DNA from: Tanypteryx hageni | Lineage: Eukaryota > Arthropoda > Insecta > Odonata > Petaluridae | Reading direction: 5' to 3' | DNA: 64,000 bases | NCBI GenBank assembly: GCA_028673005.1 | Contig: CM054115.1 | Location: 4,757,501 to 4,821,500 of the forward strand | Part shown: in pieces, positions 46,101-60,560 of the stretch | How positions within the stretch are numbered: the stretch's first letter is position 1 | How the letters are laid out: the number at the start of each line of letters is the position of its first letter | Made by a program: the position numbers and the translations under genes | Notes under the pieces: generated by a model | The model's input: the letters and a program-made list of their open reading frames with translations, nothing else | Database searches by the model: none | Told to the model about the DNA's origin: nothing

Positions 46101-48245
46101 CCCCCCTCTTTATTTTCGTTTTTACGCTGCGTATTAGGAATCATTATAGAATTCTCTGTCGATTGATACCAATGTCGACTGTTTCCTTTGCGTACCTTAG
46201 GGCCCTCCCCCTTTTTCCTCATCCCCCTCTTTATTTTCGTTTCTACGATGCGTATTAGGAATCATTATAGAATTCTCTGTCGATTGATACCAATGTCGAC
46301 TGTTTCCTTTGCGTACATTAGGCCCTCCCCCTTTTTCCTCATCCCCCCTCTTTATTTTCGTTTTTTACGCTGCGTATTAGGAATCATTATAGAATTCTCT
46401 GTCGATTGATACCAATGTCGACTGTTTCCTTTGCGTACCTTAGGCCCTCCCCCTTTTTCCTCATCCTCCCTCTTTATTTTCGTTTTTACGCTGCGTATTA
46501 GGAATCATTATAGAATTCTCTGTCGATTGATACCAATGTCGACTGTTTCCTTTGCGTACCTTAGGCCCTCCCCCTTTGTCCTCATCCCCCCTCTTTATTT
46601 TCGTTTTTTACGCTGCGTATTAGGAATCATTATAGAATTTCTCTGTCGATTGTTACCAATGTCTACTGTTTCCTTTGCGTACCTTAGGCCCTCCTCCTTT
46701 TTCCTCATCCCCCCTCTTTATTTTCGTTCTTACGCTGCGTATTAGGAATCATTATAGAATTCTCTGTCGATTGATACCAATGTCGACTGTTTCCTTTGCG
46801 TACCTTAGGCCCTCCCCCTTTTTTCTCATCCCCCCTCTTTATTTTCGTTTTTACGCTGCGTATTAGGAATCATTATAGAATTCTCTGTCGATTGAAACCA
46901 ATGTCGACTGTTTCCTTTGCGTACCTTAGGCCCCTCCCCCTTTTTTCTCATCCCCCCTCTTTATTTTCGTTTTTACGCTGCGTATTAGGAATCATTATAG
47001 AATTCTCTGTCGATTGAAACCAATGTCGACTGTTTCCTTTGCGTACCTTAGGCCCTCCCCCTTTTTCCTCATCCCCCCTCTTTATTTTCGTTTTTACGCT
47101 GCGTATTAGGAATCATTATAGAATTCCTCTGTCGATTGATACCAATGTCGACTGTTTCCTTTGCGTACCTTAGGCCCTCCCCCTTTTTCCTCATCCCCCT
47201 CTTTATTTTCGTTTTCTACGCTGCGTATTAGGAATCATTATAGAATTCTCTGGCGATTGAAACCAATGTCGACTGTTTCCTTTGCGTACCTTAGGCCCCT
47301 CCCCCTTTTTTCCTCATCCCCTCTTTATTTTCGTTTTTACGCTGCGTATTAGGAATCATTATTGAATTCTCTGTCGATTGATACCAATGTCGACTGTTTC
47401 CTTTGCGTACCTTAGGCCCTCTCCCTTTTTCCTCATCCACCCTCTTTATTTTCGTTTTTACGCTGCGTATTAGGAATCATTATAGAATTCTCTGGCGATT
47501 GAAACCAATGTCGACTGTTTCCTTTGCGTACCTTAGGCCCTCCCCCTTTTTCCTCATCCCCCTCTTTATTTTCGTTTTTACGCTGCGTATTAGGAATCAT
47601 TATAGAATTCTCTGGCGATTGATACCAATGTCGACTGTTTCCTTTGCGTACCTTAGGCCCTCCCCCTTTTTCCTCATCCCCCCTCTTTATTTCGTTTTTA
47701 CGCTGCGTATTAGGAATCATTATAGAATTCTCTGTCGATTGATACCAATGTCGACTGTTTTCCTTTGCGTACCTTAGGCCCTCCCCCTTTTTCCTCATCC
47801 CCCTCTTTATTTTCGTTTTTACGCTGCGTATTAGGAATCATTATAGAATTCTCTGGCGATTGAAACCAATGTCGACAGTTTCCTTTGCGTACCTTAGGCC
47901 CTCCCCCTTTTTCCTCATCCCCCTCTTATTTTCGTTTTTACGCTACGTATTAGGAATCATTATAGAATTCTCTGTCGATTGATATCAATGTCGACTGTTT
48001 CCTTTGCGTACCTTAGGCCCTCCCCCTTTTTTCCTCATCCCCCTCTTTATTTTCGTTTTTACCCTGCGTATTAGGAATCATTATAGAATTCTCTGGCGAT
48101 TGAAACCAATGTCGACTGTTTCCTTTGCGTACCTTAGGCCCTCCCCCTTTTTCCTCATCCCCCTCTTTATTTTCGTTTTTACGCTGCGTATTAGGAATCA
48201 TTATAGAATTCTCTGGCGATTGAAACCAATGTCGACTGTTTCCTT

Positions 48246-48745
48246 NNNNNNNNNNNNNNNNNNNNNNNNNNNNNNNNNNNNNNNNNNNNNNNNNNNNNNN
48301 NNNNNNNNNNNNNNNNNNNNNNNNNNNNNNNNNNNNNNNNNNNNNNNNNNNNNNNNNNNNNNNNNNNNNNNNNNNNNNNNNNNNNNNNNNNNNNNNNNNN
48401 NNNNNNNNNNNNNNNNNNNNNNNNNNNNNNNNNNNNNNNNNNNNNNNNNNNNNNNNNNNNNNNNNNNNNNNNNNNNNNNNNNNNNNNNNNNNNNNNNNNN
48501 NNNNNNNNNNNNNNNNNNNNNNNNNNNNNNNNNNNNNNNNNNNNNNNNNNNNNNNNNNNNNNNNNNNNNNNNNNNNNNNNNNNNNNNNNNNNNNNNNNNN
48601 NNNNNNNNNNNNNNNNNNNNNNNNNNNNNNNNNNNNNNNNNNNNNNNNNNNNNNNNNNNNNNNNNNNNNNNNNNNNNNNNNNNNNNNNNNNNNNNNNNNN
48701 NNNNNNNNNNNNNNNNNNNNNNNNNNNNNNNNNNNNNNNNNNNNN
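48246..48745. other. Assembly gap of exactly 500 N
   Basis: A run of 500 undetermined bases lies inside the satellite. The round number marks a scaffold placeholder, so the true array length here is unknown. Any open frame crossing it is meaningless. Confidence 0.99.
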
Positions 48746-50504
48746 CTTTTTATTTTCGTTTTTACGCTGCGTATTAGGAATCATTATAGAATTCTCTGGC
48801 GATTGAAACCAATGTCGACTGTTTCCTTTGCGTACCTTAGGCCCTCCCCCTTTTTCCTCATCCCCCTCTTTATTTTCGTTTCTACGCTGCGTATTAGGAA
48901 TCATTATAGAATTCTCTGGCGATTGAAACCAATGTCGACTGTTTCCTTTGCGTACCTTAGGCCCTCCCCCTTTTTCCTCATCCCCTTCTTTATTTTCGTT
49001 TCTACGCTGCGTATTAGGAATCATTATAGAATTCTCTGTCGATTGATACCAATGTCGACTGTTTCCTTTGCGTACCTTAGGCTCTCCCCCTTTTTCCTCA
49101 TCCCCCTCTTTATTTTCGTTTCTACGCTGCGTATTAGGAATCATTATAGAATTCTGTGTCGATTGATACCAATGTCGACTGTTTCCTTTGCGTACCTTAG
49201 GCCCTCCCCCTTTTTCCTCATCCCCCTCTTTATTTTCGTTTCTACGCTGCGTATTAGGAATCATTATAGAATTCTCTGGCGATTGAAACCAATGTCGACT
49301 GTTTCCTTTGCGTACCTTAGGCCCTCCCCCTTTTTCCTCATCCAACCTCTTTATTTTCGTTTTTACGCTGCGTATTAGGAATCATTATAGAATTCTCTGT
49401 CGATTGATACCAATGTCGACTGTTTCCTTTGCGTACCTTAGGCCCTCCCCCTTTTTCCTCATCCCCCTCTTTATTTTCGTTTCTACGCTGCGTATTAGGA
49501 ATCATTATAGAATTCTCTGGCGATTGAAACCAATGTCGACTGTTTCCTTTGCGTACCTTAGGCCCTCCCCCTTTTTCCTCATCCCCCTCTTTGTTTTCGT
49601 TTTTACGCTGCGTATTAGGAATCATTATAGAATTCTCTGGCGTTTGAAACCAATGTCGACTGTTTCCTTTGCGTACCTTAGGCCCTCCCCCTTTTTCCTC
49701 ATCCCCCTCTTTATTTTCGTTTTTACGCTGCGTATTAGGAATCATTATAGAATTCTCTGGCGATTGATACCAATGTCGACTGTTTCCTTTGCGTACCTTA
49801 GGCCCTCCCCCTTTTTCCTCATCCCCCTCTTTATTTTCGTTTTTACGCTGCGTATTAGGAATCATTATAGAATTCTCTGGCGATTGAAACCAATGTCGAC
49901 TGTTTCCTTTGCGTACCTTAGGCCCTCCCCCTTTTTCCTCATCCCCCTCTTTATTTTCGTTTTTACGCTGCGTATTAGGAATCATTATAGAATTCTCTGG
50001 CGATTGAAGCCAATGTCGACTGATTCCTTTGCGTACCTTAGGCCCTCCCCCTTTTTCCTCATTCCCCCTCTTTATTTTCGTTTCTACGCTGCGTATTAGG
50101 AATCATTATAGAATTCTCTGGCGATTGAAACCAATGTCGACTGTTTCCTTTGCGTACCTTAGGCCCTCCCCCTTTTTCCTCATCCCCCTCTTTATTTTCG
50201 TTTTTACGCTGCGTATTAGGAATCATTATAGAATTCTCTGGCGATTGAAACCAATGTCGACTGTTTCCTTTGCGTACCTTAGGCCCTCCCCCTTTTTCCT
50301 CATCCCCCTCTTTATTTTCGTTTTTACGCTGCGTATTAGGAATCATTATAGAATTCTCTGTCGATTGATACCAATGTCGACTGTTTCCTTTGCGTACCTT
50401 AGGCCCTCCCCCTTTTTCCTCATCCCCCTCTTTATTTTCGTTTCTACGCTGCGTATTAGGAATCATTATAGAATTCTCTGGCGATTGAAACCAATGTCGA
50501 CTGT

Positions 50505-53500
50505 TTCCTTTGTGTACCTTAGGCCCTCCCCCTTTTTCCTCATCCCCCTTTTTATTTTCGTTTTTACGCTGCGTATTAGGAATCATTATAGAATTCTCTG
50601 GCGATTGAAACCAATGTCGACTGTTTCCTTTGCGTACCTAAGGCCCTCCCCCTTTTTCCTCATCCCCCTCTTTATTTTCGTTTTTACGCTGCGTATTAGG
50701 AATCATTATAGAATTCTCTGGCGATTGATACCAATGTCGACTGTTTTCTTTGCGTACCTAAGGCCCTCCCCCTTTTTCCTCATCCCCCTCTTTATTTTCG
50801 TTTTTACGCTGCGTATTAGGAATAATTATAGAATTCTCTGTCGATTGATACCAATGTCGACTGTTTCCTTTGCGTACCTTAGGCCCTCCCCCTTTTTCCT
50901 CATCCCCCTCTTTATTTTCGTTCTCTACGCTGCGTATTAGGAATCATTATAGAATTCTCTGTCGATTGATACCAATGTCGACTGTTTCCTTTGCGTACCT
51001 TAGGCCCTCCCCCTTTTTCCTCATCCCCCTCTTTATTTTCGTTTCTACGCTGCGTATTACGAATCATTATAGAATTCTCTGGCGATTGAAACCAATGTCG
51101 ACTGTTTCCTTTGCGTACCTTAGGCCCTCCCCCTTTTTCCTCATCCCCCTCTTTATTTTCGTTTCTACGCTGCGTATTAGGAATCATTATAGAATTCTCT
51201 GTCGATTGATACCAATGTCGACTGTTTCCTTTGCGTACCTTAGGCCCTCCCCCTTTTTCCTCATCCCCCTCTTTATTTTCGTTTCTACGCTGCGTATTAG
51301 GAATCATTATAGAATTCTCTGGCGATTGAAACCAATGTCGACTGTTTCCTTTGCGTACCTTAGGCCCTCCCCCTTTTTCCTCATCCCCCTCTTTATTTTC
51401 GTTTTTACGCTGCGTATTAGGAATCATTATAAAATTCTCTGGCGATTGAAACCAATGTCGACTGTTTCCTTTGCGTACCTTAGGCCCTCCCCCTTTTTCC
51501 TCATCCCCTCTTTATTTTCGTTTTTACGCTGCGTATTAGGAATCATTATAGAATTCTCTGGCGATTGAAACCAATGTCGACTGTTTCCTTTGCGTACCTT
51601 AGGCCCTCCCCCTTTTTCCTCATCCCCCCTCTTTATTTTCGTTTTTACGCTGCGTATTAGGAATCATTATAGAATTCTCTGTCGATTGATACCAATGTCG
51701 ACTGTTCCTCCCCCTTTTTTCCTCATCCCCCCTCTTTATTTTCGTTTTTACGCTGCGTATTAGGAATCATTATAGAATTCTCTGTCGATTGATACCAATG
51801 TCGACTGTTCCTTTGCGTACCTTAGGCCCTCCCCCTTTTTCCTCATCCCCCTCTTTATTTTCGTTTCTACGCTGCGTATTAGGAATCATTATAGAATTCT
51901 CTGGCGATTGAAACCAATGTCGACTGTTTCCTTTGCGTACCTTAGGCCCTCCCCCTTTTTCCTCATCCCCCTCTTTATTTTCGTTTCTACGCTGCGTATT
52001 AGGAATCATTATAGAATTCTCTGGCGATTGAAACCAATGTCGACTGTTTCCTTTGTGTACCTTAGGCCCTCCCCCTTTTTCCTCATCCCCCTTTTTATTT
52101 TCGTTTTTACGCTGCGTATTAGGAATCATTATAGAATTCTCTGGCGATTGAAACCAATGTCGACTGTTTCCTTTGCGTACCTAAGGCCCTCCCCCTTTTT
52201 CCTCATCCCCCTCTTTATTTTCGTTTTTACGCTGCGTATTAGGAATCATTATAGAATTCTCTGGCGATTGATACCAATGTCGACTGTTTTCTTTGCGTAC
52301 CTAAGGCCCCTCCCCCTTTTTTCCTCATCCCCCTCTTTATTTTCGTTTTTACGCTGCGTATTAGGAATAATTATAGAATTCTCTGTCGATTGATACCAAT
52401 GTCGACTGTTTCCTTTGCGTACCTTAGGCCCTCCCCCTTTTTCCTCATCCCCCTCTTTATTTTCGTTTCTACGCTGCGTATTAGGAATCATTATAGAATT
52501 CTCTGTCGATTGATACCAATGTCGACTGTTTCCTTTGCGTACCTTAGGCCCTCCCCCTTTTTCCTCATCCCCCTCTTTATTTTCGTTTCTACGCTGCGTA
52601 TTACGAATCATTATAGGAATTCTCTGGCGATTGAAACCAATGTCGACTGTTTCCTTTGCGTACCTTAGGCCCTCCCCCTTTTTCCTCATCCCCCTCTTTA
52701 TTTTCGTTTCTACGCTGCGTATTAGGAATCATTATAGAATTCTCTGTCGATTGATACCAATGTCGACTGTTTCCTTTGCGTACCTTAGGCCCTCCCCCTT
52801 TTTTCCTCATCCCCCTCTTTATTTTCGTTTCTACGCTGCGTATTAGGAATCATTATAGAATTCTCTGGCGATTGAAACCAATGTCGACTGTTTCCTTTGC
52901 GTACCTTAGGCCCTCCCCCTTTTTCCTCATCCCCCTCTTTATTTTCGTTTTTACGCTGCGTATTAGGAATCATTATAAAATTCTCTGGCGATTGAAACCA
53001 ATGTCGACTGTTTCCTTTGCGTACCTTAGGCCCTCCCCCTTTTTCCTCATCCCCCTCTTTATTTTCGTTTTACGCTGCGTATTAGGAATCATTATAGAAT
53101 TCTCTGTCGATTGATACCAATGTCGACTGTTTCCTTTGCGTACCTTAGGCCCTCCCCCTTTTTCCTCATCCCCCTCTTTATTTTCGTTTTTACGCTGCGT
53201 ATTAGGAATCATTATAGAATTCTCTGGCGATTGATACCAATGTCGACTGTTTCCTTTGCGTACCTTAGGCCCTCCCCCTTTTTCCTCATCCCCCTCTTTA
53301 TTTTCGTTTTTACGCTGCGTATTAGGAATCATTATAGAATTCTCTGGCGATTGAAACCAATGTCGACTGTTTCCTTTGCGTACCTTAGGCCCTCCCCCTT
53401 TTTCCTCATCCCCCTTTTTATTTTCGTTTTTACGCTGCGTATTAGGAATCATTATAGAATTCTCTGGCGATTGAAACCAATGTCGACTGTTTCCTTTGCG

Positions 53501-56500
53501 TACCTTAGGCCCTCCCCCTTTTTCCTCATCCCCCCTCTTTATTTTCGTTTCTACGCTGCGTATTAGGAATCATTATAGAATTCTCTGGCGATTGAAACCA
53601 ATGTCGACTGTTTTCCTTTGCGTACCTTAGGCCCTCCCCCTTTTTCCTCATCCCCTTCTTTATTTTCGTTTCTACGCTGCGTATTAGGAATCATTATAGA
53701 ATTCTCTGTCGATTGATACCAATGTCGACTGTTTCCTTTGCGTACCTTAGGCTCTCCCCCTTTTTCCTCATCCCCCTCTTTATTTTCGTTTCTACGCTGC
53801 GTATTAGGAATCATTATAGAATTCTGTGTCGATTGATACCAATGTCGACTGTTTCCTTGCGTACCTTAGGCCCCTCCCCCTTTTTCCTCATCCCCCTCTT
53901 TATTTTCGTTTCTACGCTGCGTATTAGGAATCATTATAGAATTCTCTGGCGATTGAAACCAATGTCGACTGTTTCCTTTGCGTACCTTAGGCCCTCCCCC
54001 TTTTTCCTCATCCAACCTCTTTATTTTCGTTTTTACGCTGCGTATTAGGAATCATTATAGAATTCTCTGTCGATTGATACCAATGTCGACTGTTTCCTTT
54101 GCGTACCTTAGGCCCTCCCCCTTTTTCCTCATCCCCCTCTTTATTTTCGTTTCTACGCTGCGTATTAGGAATCATTATAGAATTCTCTGGCGATTGAAAC
54201 CAATGTCGACTGTTTCCTTTGCGTACCTTAGGCCCTCCCCCTTTTTCCTCATCCCCCTCTTTGTTTTCGTTTTTACGCTGCGTATTAGGAATCATTTATA
54301 GAATTCTCTGGCGTTTGAAACCAATGTCGACTGTTTCCTTTGCGTACCTTAGGCCCTCCCCCTTTTTTCCTCATCCCCCTCTTTATTTTCGTTTTTACGC
54401 TGCGTATTAGGAATCATTATAGAATTCTCTGGCGATTGATACCAATGTCGACTGTTTTCCTTTGCGTACCTTAGGCCCTCCCCCTTTTTCCTCATCCCCC
54501 TCTTTATTTTCGTTTTTACGCTGCGTATTAGGAATCATTATAGAATTCTCTGGCGATTGAAACCAATGTCGACTGTTTCCTTTGCGTACCTTAGGGCCCT
54601 CCCCCTTTTTCCTCATCCCCCCTCTTTATTTTCGTTTTTACGCTGCGTATTAGGATCATTATAGAATTCTCTGGCGATTAAAGCCAATGTCGACTGATTC
54701 CTTTGCGTACCTTAGGCCCTCCCCCTTTTTCCTCATCCCCCTATTTATTTTCGTTTCTACGCTGCGTATTAGGAATCATTATAGAATTCTCTGTCGATTG
54801 ATACCAATGTCGACTGTTTTCCTTTGCGTACCTTAGGCCCTCCCCCTTTTTCCTCATTCCCCTCTTTATTTTCGTTTCTACGCTGCGTATTAGGAATCAT
54901 TATAGAATTCTCTGGCGATTGAAAACCAATGTCGACTGTTTCCTTTGCGTACCTTAGGCCCTCCCCCTTTTTCCTCATCCCCCTCTTTATTTTCGTTTTT
55001 ACGCTGCGTATTAGGAATCATTATAGAATTCTCTGGCGATTGAAACCAATGTCGACTGTTTCCTTTGCGTACCTTAGGCCCTCCCCCTTTTTCCTCATCC
55101 CCCTCTTTATTTTCGTTTTTACGCTGCGTATTAGGAATCATTATAGAATTCTCTGTCGATTGATACCAATGTCGACTGTTTCCTTTGCGTACCTTAGGGC
55201 CTCCCCCTTTTTCCTCATCCCCCTCTTTATTTTCGTTTCTACGCTGCGTATTAGGAATCATTATAGAATTCTCTGGCGATTGAAACCAATGTCGACTGTT
55301 TCCTTGGTGTACCTTAGGCCCTCCCCCTTTTTCCTCATCCCCCTTTTTATTTTCGTTTTTACGCTGCGTATTAGGAATCATTATAGAATTCTCTGGCGAT
55401 TGAAACCAATGTCGACTGTTTCCTTTGCGTAACCTAAGGCCCTCCCCTTTTTCCTCATCCCCCCTCTTTATTTTCGTTTTTACGCTGCGTATTAGGAATC
55501 ATTATAGAATTCTCTGGCGATTGATACCAATGTCGACTGTTTTCTTTGCGTACCTAAGGCCCTCCCCCTTTTTCCTCATCCCACTCTTTATTTCGTTTTT
55601 ACGCTGCGTATTAGGAATAATTATAGAATTCTCTGTCGATTGATACCAATGTCGACTGTTTCCTTTGCGTACCTTAGGCCCTCCCCCTTTTTCCTCATCC
55701 CCCTCTTTATTTTCGTTTCTACGCTGCGTATTAGGAATCATTATAGAATTCTCTGTCGATTGATACCAATGTCGACTGTTTCCTTTGCGTACCTTAGGCC
55801 CCTCCCCCTTTTTCCTCATCCCCCTCTTTATTTTCGTTTCTACGCTGCGTATACGAATCATTATAGAATTCTCTGGCGATTGAAACCAATGTCGACTGTT
55901 TCCTTTGCGTACCTTAGGCCCTCCCCCTTTTTTCCTCATCCCCCTCTTTATTTTCGTTTCTACGCTGCGTATAGGAATCATTATAGAATTCTCTGTCGAT
56001 TGATACCAATGTCGACTGTTTCCTTTGCGTACCTTAGGCCCCTCCCCCCCTTTTTCCTCATCCCCCTCTTTATTTTCGTTTCTACGCTGCGTATTAGGAA
56101 TCATTATAGAATTCTCTGGCGATTTGAAACCAATGTCGACTGTTTCCTTTGCGTACCTTAGGCCCTCCCCCTTTTTCCTCATCCCCCTCTTTATTTTCGT
56201 TTTTACGCTGCGTATTAGGAATCATTATAAAAATTCTCTGGCGATTGAAACCAATGTCGACTGTTTCCTTTGCGTACCTTAGGCCCTCCCCCTTTTTCCT
56301 CATCCCCTCTTTATTTTCGTTTTTACGCTGCGTATTAGGAATCATTATAGAATTCTCTGGCGATTGAAACCAATGTCGACTGTTTCCTTTGCGTACCTTA
56401 GGCCCTCCCCCTTTTTCCTCATCCCCCTCTTTATTTTCGTTTTTACGCTGCGTATTAGGAATCATTATAGAATTCTCTGTCGATTGATACCAATGTCGAC

Positions 56501-59500
56501 TGTTTCCTTTGCGTACCTTAGGCCCTCCCCCTTTTTCCTCATCCCCCCCTCTTTATTTTCGTTTTTACGCTGCGTATTAGGAATCATTATAGAATTCTCT
56601 GTCGATTGATACCAATGTCGACTGTTTCCTTTGCGTACCTTAGGCCCTCCCCCTTTTTTCCTCATCCCCCTCTTTATTTTCGTTTCTACGCTGCGTATTA
56701 GGAATCATTATAGAATTCTCTGGCGATTGAAACCAATGTCGACTGTTTCCTTTGCGTACCTTAGGCCCTCCCCCTTTTTCCTCATCCCCCTCTTTATTTT
56801 CGTTTCTACGCTGCGTATTAGGAATCATTATAGAATTCTCTGGCGATTGAAACCAATGTCGACTGTTTCCTTTGTGTACCTTAGGCCCTCCCCCCTTTTT
56901 CCTCATCCCCCTTTTTATTTTCGTTTTTACGCTGCGTATTAGGAATCATTATAGAATTCTCTGGCGATTGAAACCAATGTCCGACTGTTTCCTTTGCGTA
57001 CCTAAGGCCCTCCCCCTTTTTCCTCATCCCCCTCTTTATTTTCGTTTTTACGCTGCGTATTAGGAATCATTATAGAATTCTCTGGCGATTGATACCAATG
57101 TCGACTGTTTTCTTTGCGTACCTAAGGCCCTCCCCCTTTTTCCTCATCCCCCTCTTTATTTTCGTTTTTACGCTGCGTATTAGGAATAATTATAGAATTC
57201 TCTGTCGATTGATACCAATGTCGACTGTTTTCCTTTGCGTACCTTAGGCCCTCCCCCTTTTTCCTCATCCCCCTCTTTATTTTCGTTTCTACGCTGCGTA
57301 TTAGGAATCATTATAGAATTCTCTGTCGATTGATACCAATGTCGACTGTTTCCTTTGCGTACCTTAGGCCCTCCCCCTTTTTCCTCATCCCCCTCTTTAT
57401 TTTCGTTTCTACGCTGCGTATTACGAATCATTATAGAATTCTCTGGCGATTGAAACCAATGTCGACTGTTTCCTTTGCGTACCTTAGGCCCTCCCCCTTT
57501 TTCCTCATCCCCCTCTTTATTTTCGTTTCTACGCTGCGTATTAGGAATCATTATAGAATCTCTGTCGATTGATACCAATGTCGACTGTTTCCTTTGCGTA
57601 CCTTAGGCCCTCCCCCTTTTTCCTCATCCCCCCTCTTTATTTCCGTTTCTACGCTGCGTATTAGGAATCATTATAGAATTCTCTGGCGATTGAAACCAAT
57701 GTCGACTGTTTCCTTTGCGTACCTTAGGCCCTCCCCCTTTTTCCTCATCCCCCTCTTTATTTTCGTTTTTACGCTGCGTATTAGGAATCATTATAAAATT
57801 CTCTGGCGATTGAAACCAATGTCGACTGTTTCCTTTGCGTACCTTAGGCCCTCCCCCCTTTTTCCTCATCCCCCTCTTTATTTTCGTTTTTACGCTGCGT
57901 ATTAGGAATCATTATAGAATTCTCTGGCGATTGAAACCAATGTCGACTGTTTCCTTTGCGTACCTTAGGCCCTCCCCCTTTTTCCTCATCCCCCTCTTTA
58001 TTTTCGTTTCTACGCTGCGTATTAGGAATCATTATAGAATTCTCTGTCGATTGATACCAATGTCGACTGTTTCCTTTGCGTACCTTAGGCCCTCCCCCTT
58101 TTTCCTCATCCCCCTCTTTATTTTCGTTTCTACGCTGCGTATTAGGAATCATTATAGAATTCTCTGTCGATTGATACCAATGTCGACTGTTTCCTTTGCG
58201 TACCTTAGGCCCTCCCCCTTTTTCCTCATTCCCCCTCTTTATTTTCGTTTCTACGCTGCGTATTAGGAATCATTATAGAATTCTCTGGCGATTGAAACCA
58301 ATGTCGACTGTTTCCTTTGCGTACCTTAGGCCTCCCCCTTTTTTCCTCATCCCCCTCTTTATTTTCGTTTTTACGCTGCGTATTAGGAATCATTATAGAA
58401 TTCTCTGGCGATTGAAACCAATGTCGACTGTTTCCTTTGCGTACCTTAGGCCCTCCCCCTTTTTCCTCATCCCCCTCTTTATTTTCGTTTTTACGCTGCG
58501 TATTAGGAATCATTATAGAATTCTCTGTCGATTGATACCAATGTCGACTGTTTCCTTTGCGTACCTTAGGCCCTCCCCCTTTTTCCTCATCCCCCTCTTT
58601 ATTTTCGTTTCTACGCTGCGTATTAGGAATCATTATAGAATTCTCTGGCGATTGAAACCAATGTCGACTGTTTCCTTTGTGTACCTTAGGCCCTCCCCCT
58701 TTTTCCTCATCCCCCTTTTTATTTTCGTTTTTACGCTGCGTATTAGGAATCATTATAAAATTCTCTGGCGATTGAAACCAATGTCGACTGTTTCCTTTGC
58801 GTACCTAAGGCCCTCCCCCTTTTTCCTCATCCCCCTCTTTATTTTCGTTTTTACGCTGCGTATTAGGAATCATTATAGAATTCTCTGGCGATTGATACCA
58901 ATGTCGACTGTTTTCTTTGCGTACCTAAGGCCCTCCCCCTTTTTCCTCATCCCCCTCTTTATTTTCGTTTTTACGCTGCGTATTAGGAATAATTATAGAA
59001 TTCTCTGTCGATTGATACCAATGTCGACTGTTTCCTTTGCGTACCTTAGGCCCTCCCCCTTTTTCCTCATCCCCCTCTTTATTTTCGTTTCTACGCTGCG
59101 TATTAGGAATCATTATAGAATTCTCTGTCGATTGATACCAATGTCGACTGTTTCCTTTGCGTACCTTAGGCCCTCCCCCTTTTTCCTCATCCCCCTCTTT
59201 ATTTTCGTTTCTACGCTGCGTATTACGAATCATTATAGAATTCTCTGGCGATTGAAACCAATGTCGACTGTTTCCTTTTGCGTACCTTAGGCCCTCCCCC
59301 TTTTTCCTCATCCCCCTCTTTATTTTCGTTTCTACGCTGCGTATTAGGAATCATTATAGAATTCTCTGTCGATTGATACCAATGTCGACTGTTTCCTTTG
59401 CGTACCTTAGGCCCTCCCCCTTTTTCCTCATCCCCCTCTTTATTTTCGTTTCTACGCTGCGTATTAGGAATCATTATAGAATTCTCTGGCGATTGAAACC

Positions 59501-60560
59501 AATGTCGACTGTTTCCTTTGCGTACCTTAGGCCCTCCCCCTTTTTCCTCATCCCCCTCTTTATTTTCGTTTTTACGCTGCGTATTAGGAATCATTATAAA
59601 ATTCCCTGGCGATTGAAACCAATGTCGACTGTTTCCTTTGCGTACCTTAGGCCCTCCCCCTTTTTCCTCATCCCCTCTTTATTTTCGTTTTTACGCTGCG
59701 TATTAGGAATCATTATAGAATTCTCTGGCGATTGAAACCAATGTCGACTGTTTCCTTTGCGTACCTTAGGCCCTCCCCCTTTTTCCTCATCCCCCCTCTT
59801 TATTTTCGTTTTTACGCTGCGTATTAGGAATCATTATAGAATTCTCTGTCGATTGATACCAATGTCGACTGTTTCCTTTGCGTACCTTAGGCCCTCCCCC
59901 TTTTTCCTCATCCCCCCTCTTTATTTTCGTTTTTACGCTGCGTATTAGGAATCATTATAGAATTCTCTGTCGATTGATACCAATGTCGACTGTTTCCTTT
60001 GCGTACCTTAGGCCCCTCCCCCTTTTTCCTCATCCCCCTCTTTATTTTCGTTTCTACGCTGCGTATTAGGAATCATTATAGAATTCTCTGGCGATTGAAA
60101 CCAATGTCGACTGTTTCCTTTGCGTACCTTAGGCCCTCCCCCTTTTTCCTCATCCCCCTCTTTATTTTCGTTTCTACGCTGCGTATTAGGAATCATTATA
60201 GAATTCTCTGGCGATTGAAACCAATGTCGACTGTTTCCTTTGTGTACCTTAGGCCCTCCCCCTTTTTTCCTCATCCCCCTTTTTATTTTCGTTTTTACGC
60301 TGCGTATTAGGAATCATTATAGAATTCTCTGGCGATTGAAACCAATGTCGACTGTTTCCTTTGCGTACCTAAGGCCCTCCCCCTTTTTCCTCATCCCCCT
60401 CTTTATTTTCGTTTTTACGCTGCGTATTAGGAATCATTATAGAATTCTCTGGCGATTGATACCAATGTCGACTGTTTTCTTTGCGTACCTAAGGCCCTCC
60501 CCCTTTTTCCTCATCCCCCTCTTTATTTTCGTTTTTTACGCTGCGTATTAGGAATAATTA
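50505..60560 (+). repeat. Six copies of a marked multi-monomer block
   Basis: A block marked by TTTGTGTACC (or GGTGTACC), then a CCCTTTTTATTTTCG unit, two units with CTAAGGCCC, and AATAATTATAG recurs at about 50511, 52054, 55307, 56874, 58680 and 60241. Spacings are about 1,543, 3,253, 1,567, 1,806 and 1,561 bases, near multiples of 120. It shows repeated amplification of one 13-monomer segment. Confidence 0.8.
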
